The notes beneath the pieces are model-generated. The model searched no databases. It was not told where the DNA came from and saw nothing but the letters and a program-made list of their open reading frames with translations. A stretch of 64,000 nucleotides of DNA from Naematelia aurantialba (Eukaryota > Basidiomycota > Tremellomycetes > Tremellales > Naemateliaceae), in assembly GCA_021527695.1 (NCBI GenBank), contig JAKFAO010000007.1, forward strand, positions 1,488,001-1,552,000, given 5' to 3'. The position numbers and the translations under genes were made by a program. Positions 12,258 to 24,027 of the stretch are shown piece by piece. How positions within the stretch are numbered: position 1 is the stretch's first letter; the number at the start of each line of letters is the position of its first letter.

Positions 12258-15200
12258 TTACATCTGCTGATCCAGATCCATACTGGCCTTGTCCACCAGA
12301 TCGGCATTCTCATTGGTCGGAGGGGGGTAAATCGCGCCCAGACTCCTTAGAGCAGCCACGATCATGGCTGCGTCGTCCATGGATCCTTGGGCCTCTGCGC
12401 CGTGTCAGCTTGACCTACTTTGAGACGGCTAGGATAAGTAGAACCAGTAGGACAGATAGGACGGGTAGAGACGATTTAGAGACGAGTGAGGAAGGCAAGG
12501 AAGGGAGGCAAGTATGAAAGCCAAAAACCACACCCACCCTCGTTCCTGCCCTCGCCGCGCAGCCCGTGTCCACCACGGACCAACCAGTCCGCCGCCCAAT
12601 ACCACGGCGTAAGCACGTACGTCTCGGCGCACCCGCACGCCCCCGTCGCGCGCGAGGTGAACTTGACGTTGCGCGTATCGCGAATCTCGTCGAGCTTGAG
12701 CTGCTTGATCCAGAGGCGGATGATGCCTGCGATTTCGCGCGCCTGGGCGAGCGCCACTTCGCGGTCGTGGGCGTCGGTGTCGTTGTCGTAGAGCCAGTAT
12801 TTCGCGGCGAGCAGGAGGACGTGCTGGCGGTGTTAGCGTGGCAGCAACGATAATACAGGCAGCCAGCATAGGCAACGCGAGCACAGACAACGAGAGCACA
12901 GGAAGCGAGAGGACAGACATAGACAGGACCGGAAACGAGAGAGGGCAGAACCCCAAGGAAGATCGACCGAGTAGGAGAGACGATTAGATTGAAGGCAATC
13001 AGAGCAGAGCGGGAGATGGGTAAGACGTAACTATCGACACGCAACGCTTCGCATCGCGGACTCACAGTCAACGGCACCCCCGACTGGGGCCAAGGCGGTG
13101 ACTCGAGCAAATTGATCCTGTGACTCGCCGGCATCCGCGCAAACATCGCATCAATCGCATCCCCAATCTCCTTGAACGCTCGTGGCGAATCGCGGCGCGC
13201 ATGGAACCGCCCGGCTGGGGATTGGGCCGCTTTCGCCCCGAGCGCGAGAAAGGTCTGGTCGTGCTCTGTCTGATTGGAGGCGAGGTGCTTGCTTCGTGCG
13301 ACCAGGTGGACCGCGATGCATAGCAGTGCACTGTGGGGTCAGCGATCAGCGACGTTGGGGTGCAGACTATGGGTGGGGAGCTGGGTCAGAGGCGGTTGGG
13401 AGGTGGTATCAGACTGCCGGCGGGTGGGGAGGTGTGTCAGAGGGGGGTTGGGAGTGGTGTCAGACTGTTTATCAGGAAGTGGCGGCTTCAAGTGGATACA
13501 CCTAAAGCATAGGCCATTGAAGCGGGGGGCAAGTGACAGCGATATAGGACTGGACTGCACAATGGCCGGCATTCAACGAGACATACGGTGCAAAGGTTGG
13601 CAGCTCGAGCTCCGGGCGGTGCGGGAGCATGTACACGTCGCGCAGGTAAAAGTCGGGCACTCTGTGGATCGTGCCCTGCAAAAGTCAGCGTCGCGGCATG
13701 GTGCGGGTATCGCGTGCGGGCGTGGCCACGGGGCAGATGAAGAGTGGTGATGGTGTAGCTGTGGTGTGGTGTGGGGTGGTGTGGTGGTGCAGCTGTGGGG
13801 TGGTGGTGTGGTGTGGCGGCAGTGCTTGGAGTTCTTGTACCGACTCACATTCATGTAGTCGTCTGGCGCCCTCGGCAGCGGAGTGAGGATGAGGTCGTCC
13901 CGCATACACGTCGGCCAGGGCATCGCGACCGACGCGCCGCGGTCATTGCCCCACGCCGCCCAGAACGCATGTATCCGCTCGCACATGTCCCACTGGTCCT
14001 TGGGCGCCCCTATCAGCGGCCACGGATTCGCCAGACTGCCCTGGCCTGCCGTCGTCGTTGTCGTCGCCGTCGCTGAGGCCGTCGCTGTGGCAGTTGCGGT
14101 GGCTGAGGCCGGCTGGATCGGCACCGCACTCGATGGGATCTTGTGCAAGTTGCATGCCATGGCCAGGACGCCTGCGCGTAGACACATGTGGTGCGCCTCG
14201 AGCGCGCGCGCCCGCGTGATCAGCCACTTGGACAGCATCTTGCACGCGTTGACGGCGTCGACCAGCCTGTCCTCCGCGGTCACGCTGGCCTCGACCTTGG
14301 ACTTGGCAATCTCGTATAGCGATTCAGAGAGCGACCGCACCGCCGGGATGTACGACGACGACGCGGCGAGGGTGTACATGGCAAACACGAGGCAGGGGTG
14401 CGGTCGCGATCGCGGTGGAAGAAGCATCTTGGCGCGGAATTGCGCTTCAGAGAACACTTCGCAGCCCCATCGTTCGCGCGGCGGGCAGAAGAACAGGTCG
14501 AGCCTGGTGGGAATACATGATTAGCGATACGAGCCCAACGACAGAGAGTCACGAGCAGAGACGAGTCACGAGAGGGACAGTATACGAGCAGGACAAGGAC
14601 AAGTCTGCGAGAAGGACAAGTCTGCGAGAAGGACAAGTCTGCGAGCGGGACAAGTCTGCGAGCGGGACAAGTCTGCGAGCGGGACAAGGCTGCGAGACCT
14701 CACTCACAAGTAGTCGCGGGCAGACTGGGAAATGTCCTTTTCGTCCAGCTGGACGGCGTAGCTCGCTGCGTGGTCGAGGACGTCGTCGACGGCGGCGCGG
14801 GCGTCGTTGGGCGTCACGCCGGGGAGCGCCGAGATGTCCGGCTGGAGGAGGCTGGACGCGATGGGCGCGAAGAGGAGGTCGTTCATGTTGAGCGAGCCGA
14901 TGGACGGCAGCTCCTGGGGCATGCCGTAGAGGGACGAGGGGGTGGGCTCTGTCGACGGCGAGACGGTGGCGTTGGTGAGGCCGAGCGGATCGCCGTCCCA
15001 CGGGCTCACGTCGGTGGTCGAATTGATCACCGACCACGGCGGCTGCATGGCCGGCGATGCCGCCGACGGAAGACTGGAGAAGGACGTGTCGCTCCAGTTC
15101 CAGCTGGCGAGTGGGTCGATCTGCGGCGTAGGCATCGACTGCGGGCGCGCGACGTCGGCAGCGGAGAACGAGTTGACGTCGGCAGCGGAGAACGAGTTGA

Positions 15201-16066
15201 CGCCGGTCGACGCTGAGACTGCCATCGCGGCCGAGGCTGGCTGGCCGTGGAAGGGATACATGGTCAAGTCAAAGGACGGCGTGAGGGCGGGTTGAAGGCT
15301 AGGGTACGTCGATGGAATGGTGGTTTCCGCGCACTGGCGTTTCGCAGCAAGGGCAGCACGTAGCTCTGCCTCTTCGATTTCAGCTACAGCACCGTCAGTC
15401 GGCCGTCGCTGCTGCTGCTGCAGGAGGCTCGAGTAGAAGGTTGACGGCGTACCGAGCTTCTTCTCGAGTTTCTCGACCCGCGACGCTGGCCGCACGGCAT
15501 CGTAGACACACCGGTCTTTGCGCTTTGTGCACTGATCGCAGACCGGTTTGGTCGCAGAACATTTCTACACGTCGATCAGTTGATGCGCCGTGCACCGCCG
15601 GGTGGCCGTCTCTGCCTAGGTGAGACAACTCACGAGCTTCTTCGCTCGACACATCAGGCACGCATCTCCGCGGCGCAACGGCTGTGCTGGACCTGCCCGT
15701 CAGCCCGGATCGATACCGCGACTCACCTCGCCGGCCAGGGGATTCGTCCTTGTCCCCCGAGCTCGAGCGGTGCGGTTGCTGTTGCTGCTGGTGCGGCTGC
15801 GGGGCGGGACGGCGCGAGCCCGTGACGTCGGTCGAGTAGCGGCGGCGGACTTGGGCTGCGTAGTCGTCGTGGTGGGTGTAGTAGCGCATGTGCGGATCCG
15901 GTTGGGGATGGAACGAGGGCGGCGGGGGTGGGTGTGGGTGTGGGTGCAGGTGCGGGTGCAGGTATGGTTGTGGGTGGTTGGGGGGGTGGGTGTGTGTTTC
16001 AAGGATGGGCGGGAGGGGGGACGCGGGCGTCAGCCTGTTGCTGCTGGATTTGTAGTGATAGTTCAT
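12258..16066 (-). CDS. Zn2Cys6 fungal transcription factor
   Basis: This is a binuclear zinc-cluster DNA-binding regulator. The N-terminus is rich in His-Pro repeats (about residues 25-60) and Gln. The zinc cluster is split by an intron. Its halves ACLMCRAKKL and KCSATKPVCDQCTKRKDRC give the spacing C-x2-C-x6-C-x6-C-x2-C-x6-C. A dimerisation-like segment (ASRVEKLEKKL) and a Gln run follow. After a Ser/Pro/Thr-rich linker comes the fungal transcription factor middle-homology domain (FFCPPRERWGCEVFSEAQF, then GTIHRVPDFYLRDVYMLP and ETYVLTPWYWAADWL). The last exon ends ASMDLDQQM with a stop at 12258-12260. Introns include 14504-14707, which carries a 17-base repeat, and a long one between about 12842 and 13066. 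Target genes cannot be inferred; no pathway cluster adjoins it. Confidence 0.9.
14599..14696. repeat. 17-base minisatellite in a transcription-factor intron
   Basis: About six copies of a unit like gacaagtctgcgagcgg lie head to tail within intron 14504-14707. There are no spacers, so this is not a CRISPR array. Confidence 0.85.
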
Positions 16067-17639
16067 GGCTCAAAAGAAGGGGCAGAGGGGATGACGCGGG
16101 GACCAGAAGGGGGGGGTGACCGAGACGCGGCGGGGGTGAGAAGCAAAGGCGGGAATGGCGAGTGGGTGAGGTGGGTGAGGTGGGCGAGGGCGACGTGGGC
16201 TGAATGGAGGTGCTGGTGTAGACGGTGTGTGGTGCTCACCCATGACGAGAGGCGGTATCGTCGAGCAGGATGCTTCTTCTTTTTAGGACAAGGTTATCAC
16301 ACGTCGATCCGGCGTTTGGCCGCCAACTACGGCCCCGGCCTCGCGGAGATCCAAAGGTTCCTCGCAACAGCTCAAAGGCGCCCAAAGGCGAGGGGTGCTG
16401 TGTACTCGCCAGGACGGGCTGCCCCTGCGTCTGCTCCCTGTTACTCGGAGGACGACCAACGAGGGGAGGGCAAGGAAGACCCGGGGGGGCAGTCGAGAGG
16501 GAGAGCGTTTTCGATCAGATACCACCGAGCAGCAGTTGGCCACCGGTCAGGTTTCCTGCGCGCATGGAGTTTGCTCGTCTTGTCCGTCTCTCGCCCTCCT
16601 TTCAGACGTACAAAACTATGTGCACAATGCTGGACCAAGGGGGGCAACGGGGGGGCAATGGTCCCAAGGGAAAGCCCGGCCTTTGCTTTTGTCACCTGGC
16701 CCCTGCTTTCTCTCTGACGCGACGTCGATGGCGGTGGACGAGGGACGGGTGACGGGGTGGCGGTGGAGGGTGACTGCTGTGGACTCGAATGTATACGAGT
16801 ATACAAAGAAGGTCGGACCAAGCAAGGCCAGCGGCGAGGAACCGACTGGCTGCGCAGCGACTCTGGCTAACGGCGAATGGCGAATGACGAATATGCGGCC
16901 GAGGTGAGGCAGCCTTGCTCCCGAGTTGCCGTGGCACGAACCTTACCGCCAGCAACGGCAAGTCGAGACCCCTCTCCTTTGAGTGGAGGTCGAGTGGAGG
17001 TAGGGGTGTGAGACGATTGTAATCTAATCAAGCGGTGTGGGACGCTGCAGCCAGGCTGCGAGGTGGCGTGAGGAAAGGCTGGACCTTGTGTGAAGCAGTG
17101 CTGGGTGTAGATGGCGAGCTGTGGCCTTTGCGTTGGACTGCCGCACAGCCGCGAACCAGAGGGCGAATACAGGATACAAGCTATGCATATGGTATACAAT
17201 ATATACCCAGCGGTCAGTCGTAGCGTCACAGCCTAGTGCGAAGAGCCGGCCACTTTGCGGCGTTGTTGCTTGGGTCTGCCTGCTCGATTACTCAGCACCC
17301 GAGTCGACAGCCAAGCGGCAAGCGAGCGATATCGCCAGTCCCCGTCGCGGTCACCGTCGCGGTCACCGTCGCGGTCGCCGTCTCCGTCGTGACTCGCGGT
17401 GCGAATGGGGCGAGTGCCTGACTATCTTGCCCATCAGCATCAGAGTGTACCGCATGGTACCGCCTCGGCAGTCTGATCTGTGATGAGTGATGTATCATGA
17501 ATGATGCCCCCGATGCGGATCCAAGGTATGCCGTGACCCTGTCTGTCCGCTGTGGTCGGCTGTGTCAAGCTCGTTGGCTATTGCCCGTTGTGCTTAGCAC
17601 CTCGCCGCTGCAGCTGTCCGCTCCTCCCTTTGCCCGTCT

Positions 17640-17792
17640 GTCTTCCCTCTTCCCTCTTCCCTCTTCCCTCTACCCTCTTCCCTCTACCCTCTTCCCTCTT
17701 CCCTCTTCCCTCTTCCCTCTTCCCTCTACCCTCTTCCCTCTACCCTCTTCCCTCTTCCCTCTTCCCTCTTCCCTCTTCCCTCTATTCTCCGC
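17640..17792. repeat. ttccctc heptamer microsatellite
   Basis: Roughly twenty copies of a pyrimidine-only heptamer (ttccctc, with taccctc variants) run in tandem. All-pyrimidine/all-purine strand asymmetry of this kind can adopt triplex (H-DNA) structure. Confidence 0.9.
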
Positions 17793-18635
17793 CCTACCCT
17801 CTTCCTTCTTTCTCTTCCCTCTTCTTTCCTTCCACCCTCAAAGTCTCGACGACATGGCCCCAGTCGCCGGGTCGCTGCACACATGCTCCCCCTCCCCCAA
17901 AGGACGAGATCTCGGGGGTATTTCCGCGATCGAGTCGCCGCGGTCCTCCCAAAACCGAAAGAGAACCAAAGCGCACGGGGCCCGGCCCCGGGTTTCACAG
18001 CTGCCAGGCACCGTCCACCCGAATCCCGACGACGGACTGCCATCCGATGTCCTAATGCTAATGCTTCTAATTAACGCCTATACCTTAGCCTGAGACAGCC
18101 GAGCGTAGTCGTCCGTCGCCGTCGTCGTCGTCGGTATCGTCGACGTCGCGAGTGCAGACGGAGACGGAGACGGACATGGTGATCCTCCGTGCGTCTGGCA
18201 CCACGAGCCTGCGGGACTGCGGATGCGGCCGCGGACGGCGTGGGGCGTGCGGCGAACCGACCGACAGCAGTAGAAGCGCCCGAGGTCCATCGGCTAGTTC
18301 ATGTGCTGCTAGTTTGTGTATAGGCGACTTGTCCGCCGCAGCAATGTTCAATGTCCGCGTCGAGGTACAGACAGGTACATGAGGCGCTATGACTATGACA
18401 CTCTCGCGAGAGGCGGCGGCGGCAGGCGATGCCCGCTGACCGCGCCGCTGCTCGTGATGTGTGATGTGATGCTTGGCGACGGCATGACGCCGAGAGGTTA
18501 CAGGACATGACAGTGGGGAATGACGAGGTGGAGAGGCACGCGAAGAGTATGTACGTCCTACCTCGCACGCTGCGCACTATCGACCGTGGTCGTGGAGGTG
18601 GAAAGGCACTGCCGCGAACGTGGCAGGGTGTGCTC

Positions 18636-18810
18636 AGTGGTAGTGTGGGCTCAAGTTGCAGTGTGCGCTCAAGTGACAGGGTGCGCTCAAGTGACAGTAT
18701 CGGGCTCAAGTGGCAGTGTGGGCTCAAGTGACAGTGTGGGCTCAAGTGGCAGTGTGGGCTCAAGTGGCAGTATCGGGCTCAAGTGGCAGTAGTGTCAGGC
18801 TCAAGCGGTC
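18636..18810. repeat. 18-base minisatellite (gctcaagtggcagtgtgg)
   Basis: Eight or nine copies of a unit alternating gctcaagtggcagtgtgg and gctcaagtgacagtgtgg, some with tatcgg. On the minus strand it encodes a spurious Ser-Pro-His-Cys repeat. Confidence 0.85.
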
Positions 18811-18962
18811 AGTCTATGCTTGAGATGAGGGTGGTGATGGAGGGGGCGTTTCAGGACCGCGTTTCAGAACAAACCGAACTTATCCCCTGATCAAGATTCA
18901 AGTTGGGCATCCCGGGTCATTCCCCGCGACCAGACACCGTCGTGTGCAGATACCTCCGAGAC

Positions 18963-19070
18963 GTCCTTCCATCATCACCATCATCATCGTCACCTTCACC
19001 ATCACCATCACCATCACCATCACCATCACCATCACCACCGCCATAATCATCATCATCAAGTGTTTCATCA
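18963..19070. repeat. catcac/caccat trinucleotide-type repeat
   Basis: A run of atc/cac units about 100 bases long lies between two other repeat arrays. Confidence 0.8.
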
Positions 19071-19187
19071 ACTTCCTCATCACCCTTCGTCCCTTCCACC
19101 ATCCCTGCGTCCTTGCATCGTTGCATCAGGTCACGTCCGAGGCCACCACGGGGGTGGCAGTACGGAAGGACGGGAGGCAAGGAGCAA

Positions 19188-19266
19188 GGAAGGACGAGGG
19201 ACGAAGGACGAAGGACGAAGGACGAAGGACGAAGGACGAAGGACGAAGGACGAAGGACGAAGGACG
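19188..19266. repeat. gacgaag heptamer repeat
   Basis: About ten near-perfect copies of the heptamer ggacgaa. Because seven is not a multiple of three, all three frames on both strands stay open through it, producing several false open frames. Confidence 0.9.
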
Positions 19267-19418
19267 TACGGGGACTGCCAGAGCCATGCACATGTCAAGT
19301 GCGGCGTGTGACCCTGCGTCGTCAAGAGCATCGTCAACAACATCGTCCAGAGACTTGACACTGCATCTCGCCACATTGAGAAGTAGCATAGGCTTCCCTA
19401 CGTCGTTTGAGGTATGCC

Positions 19419-22400
19419 CTACATCGCGCGCAATCCCCCGCGGTCACCCCCCGCAATCCCGCGCATCCGCCCGCGCTCCTCATGCATGAACCCCCGTATC
19501 CGTTCCTGCAGGCTCTCCTGCCCCGCTTCCCTCCCAATTCGCTTGTCCGGCCCCTTTCCACTCTCCCTCTCAGTCTCCCTCGCAGTCCTCCTCTCCGTCT
19601 CCCTCCCAGTCTCCCTCTCACTGCCCCGCTCTGGGACCTTCATACCCCTCTCAGGAACCATCATCCCCCTCTCAGGAATCATCTCTGTAAACATCCCTGG
19701 CTCCCTCTCGGCCGTTTTTTCAAGACTCTCCCTCCCCTTGACAGTGACAGTCCCCGCCTCAGCCTCTCCAGCATCCTTAGCACCCCCAGCATCTCCAGCA
19801 TCCCCAGCGGCAGTCCCCTCCTCCCTCTCCGGCCCATACTCCCCGGGCTCCACCCCGACCCGCCACCCCGCGATCCTCAAGTCCCGCTCAGCCCTCCGCG
19901 TCTCAGCATCCACCGGCCCACGATCCTCCAGCGCCGCCAGCTCGTCCAGCATAGATACGGCTTCTTCCCGAGGCGGGAAGTCGCGTGACGAGATCGGTGC
20001 CAGAGCGCCTCGAGCGTACTTGTAGCTCTGGCTGTTGCTGGTGGTCTGGCCAGAGGCTGAGGGATCGCGATCCCGCCTGAACAGGGAGAAAACGGAGCGC
20101 GATCGCGACATGGCGGCACGGGAACGTGGTTGGCCAGCTGTACCGCTCAACGCAGCAGCAGCCGCAGAGGTGTCGATAGTTGGACCAGCTGGGACTGTCG
20201 TCATAGCCCGGTCAGGCTGGTCTGTCTTTCCTATTGCTTTCGCGAAACGGGAGGAGCGCTTAGTGAACATCGACCTGGAATTAGCATTTGCTATCAGCTC
20301 CGACTCACGGGCTACACCTCTCGTCCGAATTGGTAGCACACAGATGGTCACCGCCTGTTGCTGTCGTTGCAGTTCGTGCCTCGTGCCCTTCCCCGCCCCC
20401 CACGAGTATATCCGGAATTGCCGACCTGCGTCTCCCTTTTGCCGTCCTGCTAGCTTCCCCTATCCCTCCTCCTGTGCATTCGCGTTCCTCATCCCCTGCT
20501 GATCCGGCAAACTTGTGGAGCCTAGACGACACGCTCAGACTAACAGCCTCACGCAACAACCCCTCTCTCCAGCCTGCCTCCAGCGGTCCAGAGATACGCT
20601 CCTTCAGTCCCGAGTCGGCCCGATGTCCTTCGCGCTCAACCTCAAAAGCCGACGACAGACTGCGCGCTACGAACCCACCTCGACCAAAGGCCACGCGCAG
20701 GCTGTGTGATGCACTGAGGAACGGGCTTGTGTTTGTATTCGTCCTCGCTCCTGCGGGGGGACACGACGTCGGCTCCCGCGGCTGCTGCGGATGGCGGATC
20801 GGGACCGGCAAGGGGTCGATAACGTCTGGTGGCGAGCACAGCGAGAGCGGGAGGGCGGTGAGCGTCCTCCGCAGGCGTGGAGGAGCTTCAGGTGTCGTTG
20901 GATATGGGCAAGCAGACACAGAGGGGTTTGGAGCGGGAGAGGCAGACGGCGGATGGGACCTGCGCAATGAGACGCTCGACTTGCTGCTGCGCAAACATGG
21001 TTTCGGGTGGATCGGGGGAATGTAGAATGTGTTCTGAGCGAGCAGGAGCGATCGGCGAGGTCGAGATGCAGCGTGCTTGTTACTGTCTTGATCTTCCGCC
21101 AGCCCCTCTGGCTTTGGCGACCCTTCTCGCTCCGATGGCCCCGGTGGACCAGCTTGCTCCAAGGCTGCCCCTGATGATCGCCCTGGCGCCAGCTTTGGCG
21201 CTGGCACAGACCCTGGCGGCGGTATCGGCATGCAAGCCCGGGGCGTGCTGAGCCGACTCTGTGTCCTGAGCCGAGACAGCTGCCCGCCTGTCTCTGTCAG
21301 ATCAATCGCTTCCGCCTCCAACGAGGACGGTAACGACGCCGGCGTGCTGACGCGTGATACGCTGGCCGAACTGCACGACGGCCCGAGCAGCGATAGCGAT
21401 AACGAGATTTCAGAGGACGTTGCTGTTGCCAATCCAGACGATGCAAGTGCAAATGTGGGGTGCAGTGGCCGCCCGATAATGGAAATCTCAGGCAACGGCG
21501 CCCAGCCCAGTGCCGATGTGCTCGTGGGGGTCGTTGTTGCGGTTGTGGTTGCGGTTGTGGCCGTGGTTGTGGCTGTGGTTGTGGTTGTGGCTGCAGTTGT
21601 GGTTGTGTTTGCGGTGGACTCGGGATGGGCATCGACACCAACATTCGCCCGCGAGAGGACGCCGTACCGCCCCCCAAGGTCCACGCTGGGATCGCCGAGG
21701 TGAATTCCGCGACTTGGCTCGTACGTCGACTCGTGCCGTCCCCGCTGCCGCTGCAAACCACGCGCTTCATGGCTGGACGTGCGGCTCAAAGTCGCCTCAC
21801 GGCCCTCACGGCTCCAACTTTGACTGGGACTGGACGTAGAGGCAGGAGAGCTTGGCGCAATAGGCATCGGTGGCGAGATACCCAGCTCTTTGATCGAGCG
21901 GCCCGAGAGGGAGTGGGTCCTCTGCCTCGCTTTCGCCTTTATCGACTCTCGCTTGAACGAGACGGACCGCCGCAGTTCTGCGACTCGCCCCCCTGCGCTA
22001 TTAGCATCACCGTAATCGTCGCCCCCTCGACGAAGAGTGGTGTCGCCGCGGAGGTCGCCGTTCAAGCGCCTCGCAGCGTCCTCGCGCGCTCTTTCTTTCC
22101 CTGCCGCATAGCTGCCCAGCCCGGCGCGCGTCTCTCCACGGCTCATAGCCACCGACTGCGAGGCTGAAGCCGACGCAACCGCAGAGAGTGAAGCCGACGC
22201 AGCCGCAGAGAGGGGATATATCGCTCCAGAAGCACCTGAGCGCCTGAACACGTTTGAGCCGCGGAGACTGTGGCGATACGAGGATACGGTGAAGGTCGGG
22301 GTGGATCCTGCGGTCGAGTAGTCGAGATTCGAGTAGCTCGGCGAGGCAATCACATCGGCAAAGGAGATGGGGTCGCCAAAGTCCGGTGCCGGGATAGTTG

Positions 22401-23577
22401 GAGATGGATCGGCGGTGGACGGCCCAGACGCCAAGCCCGATGGGGAGGAAAGCGACTGACTTCGTCGCCGAGAGTGTCTCATGCCTCGCCCTGTCTCAGG
22501 CGCCGGGGGAGAGAAGGAGAGTGGAGCCCGCGTCACCGTCTCCTCCATCTTCATTGTTGCTAGTGGTGCCTACGTATCAGCTACCGAAGCAACTTGACCA
22601 CTCACCCGCTCGATCTTGCCGGTGGGGTTGAGATCAGTGCTTGCCTCCACCATCTTCATTCCCTTTGCTTTGGCCAAGTTTGCCATACTCGGTTGCCGGC
22701 GGAGGGTGCGCATGTCTTGGTCGGCGTCGGCTTCGGGTTTGGGGAGAGTGACAGACGGAACTCTTCTAGCGGTTCCCAGGGGTGCGCGCGGTTGCCCTCC
22801 TGAGAGAGACAAAGATGCAGCCCCAGGACCTGAAACAGAAGCACTGCGATTATCGGTAACGACAGGCTCGCGACGTGTCGGCACGTGCGAGAACGAGCCG
22901 TCGAGCGCCTTGCGGTGACCCGACTGCTCCTTGTCTGCCTGGTCGGAAGACTGGCGAGTCGACACGCCCCCTGACCGGGCCATGCGCACTGTTCTCCGAC
23001 TATGGCTCCCGCTGGTGCTGCTGATCCAGGTACCGCTGCTGCTTACGGTGTTGCTGCTGGAAAGCTTAAAGGTCGATTGGGACTCTGCCGTCGGGAAGAG
23101 GTAATGGATGGTGGAAGTCGATGGTGAAGCAAGGACGATACCGGGCGTCGTTGCTGAACCGTGGACGAGCTGCGTCGTCGAAACACGGCGTACGTCGGCG
23201 CTAGCGTTGGCGTTTGAGCAGGCGGAGCTTGAGGTGGATGTCGACACGCAAGAGATGCGAGGCCGGATGGTGCGTACAGGTTCGGGGTGGGTTACTTGCG
23301 AGCCGAATGGGTCCAGAGAGAAGGGAGATCCAGGAGTGCCAAAGGTATCGTGTAGAGGCTTGTGTCGCGAATCATGATATGATGCTGTACGTCTCGACGG
23401 TGTTGCTGTTGCTATTGTGGTTGCTTTTGATGCCGTCTGTGCGCTTGGTGTGCTTGGTGCGGCTGATGCTATCGATGCTGCTGAAGCTGGTAATGCGGGA
23501 TGTGTTGAAGCAGGTGGTGTGCTGGCTGTGGGCCATTTGTGGAAGAATGTCGAGGATGATCGATGCGATTTCACCAT
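19419..23577 (-). CDS. Very large Ser/Thr/Ala-rich protein, function unknown
   Basis: Three long exons join in phase. The first runs from the ATG at 23577 to a donor just upstream of 22607 (GKIER). The second, about 750 residues, runs to a donor near 20313 (DERCSP). The third continues SMFTKRSSRFAKAIGK to a TAG at 19419. The protein is about 1,370 residues, almost all low-complexity: Ser-rich, a Thr/Ala tract encoded by a gtt/gtg repeat (about 21510-21620), and a C-terminal charged repeat (PERGMMVPERGMKVPERGSE). Basic serine motifs such as RRSVSFKRES, RRRSQSLSS and RRQPSMANL look like kinase (PKA/AGC) or 14-3-3 target sites. I recognise no folded domain, membrane segment or signal peptide. 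It is probably a disordered signalling or cortical scaffold, but this is only inference. Confidence 0.75.
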
Positions 23578-24027
23578 GATGCCAGCTGTGATGGGTGATG
23601 AGAGCGTGAGGTGCTCGCACCGAAAGGGGGCTGAGCTCGGACGGCCTGTCGCTGGACCCGTGTCCTGATGGAGGCTATAGCGCCCAAGGACGCTCGGATC
23701 GTTGTCGACAAGTGGTCAATGCGTCAAGGTGTCAAGGCGGCCAGGCGTCAAGGCGTCACGTCTAGTTGTCAAATCAATCGTTACCTGGCGTACCTCGCAT
23801 GAACCTGGTGAGTAGTAGCAAAAAGTAAGCAAGTGCAGTAAGAATCACTGCACTATCTTGGCATGCCTAGTCTGATGACCAGGCGATTCACGTAGAGGCT
23901 GGCAGGTGGTTGCTGACCGATCAACCCGCCACTCCCGCCCAGCCCGAGACGGACAGCGCCTTGGTGTCTCGTATACCGTTACGTGTCTCGTATATCGTTA
24001 ATTGCATGATGCATGATGCATGTGCGT
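23578..24027. other. Intergenic region, promoter of the Ser-rich gene
   Basis: 450 bases between the start of the Ser-rich gene and the 3' end of the GH92 gene, both on the minus strand. It has direct repeats of gtcaaggcggccaggcg/gtcaaggcgtc near 23730-23760 and a short cgtgtctcgtatatcgtta duplication near 23965-24000. No coding exon seen. Confidence 0.5.

Larger units (their letters stand above)
16067..19418. other. 3.3 kb gene-poor, repeat-rich upstream region of the Zn2Cys6 gene
   Basis: This is the longest stretch without a credible gene. It lies between the start codon of the transcription factor (16066, minus strand) and the 3' end of the large Ser-rich gene (19419). It holds four separate simple-sequence arrays, listed individually, and an A/T-rich TATA-like patch at 17185-17210. 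Open frames here follow the repeats or mirror other frames and show no family motifs. I read it as an extended promoter, possibly with an untranslated transcript, but no RNA gene is recognisable. Confidence 0.5.

Noticed and set aside
14599..14696. Regularly spaced 17-base units resembling a CRISPR array
   Set aside because: The units are contiguous with no variable spacers, lie in a fungal intron, and no cas gene is present.
15620..16717. Plus-strand open frame of 365 codons
   Set aside because: It is the antisense shadow of the His/Pro-rich exon of the Zn2Cys6 gene continuing into the repeat-rich upstream region. It has no motif or splice support.
17497..18093. Plus-strand open frame of 198 codons
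   Set aside because: Most of it is translation of the ttccctc heptamer array, which stays open in several frames.
19414..20025. Plus-strand open frames of about 200 codons
   Set aside because: They are antisense to the C-terminal exon of the Ser-rich gene, whose splice phase and codon pattern favour the minus strand.
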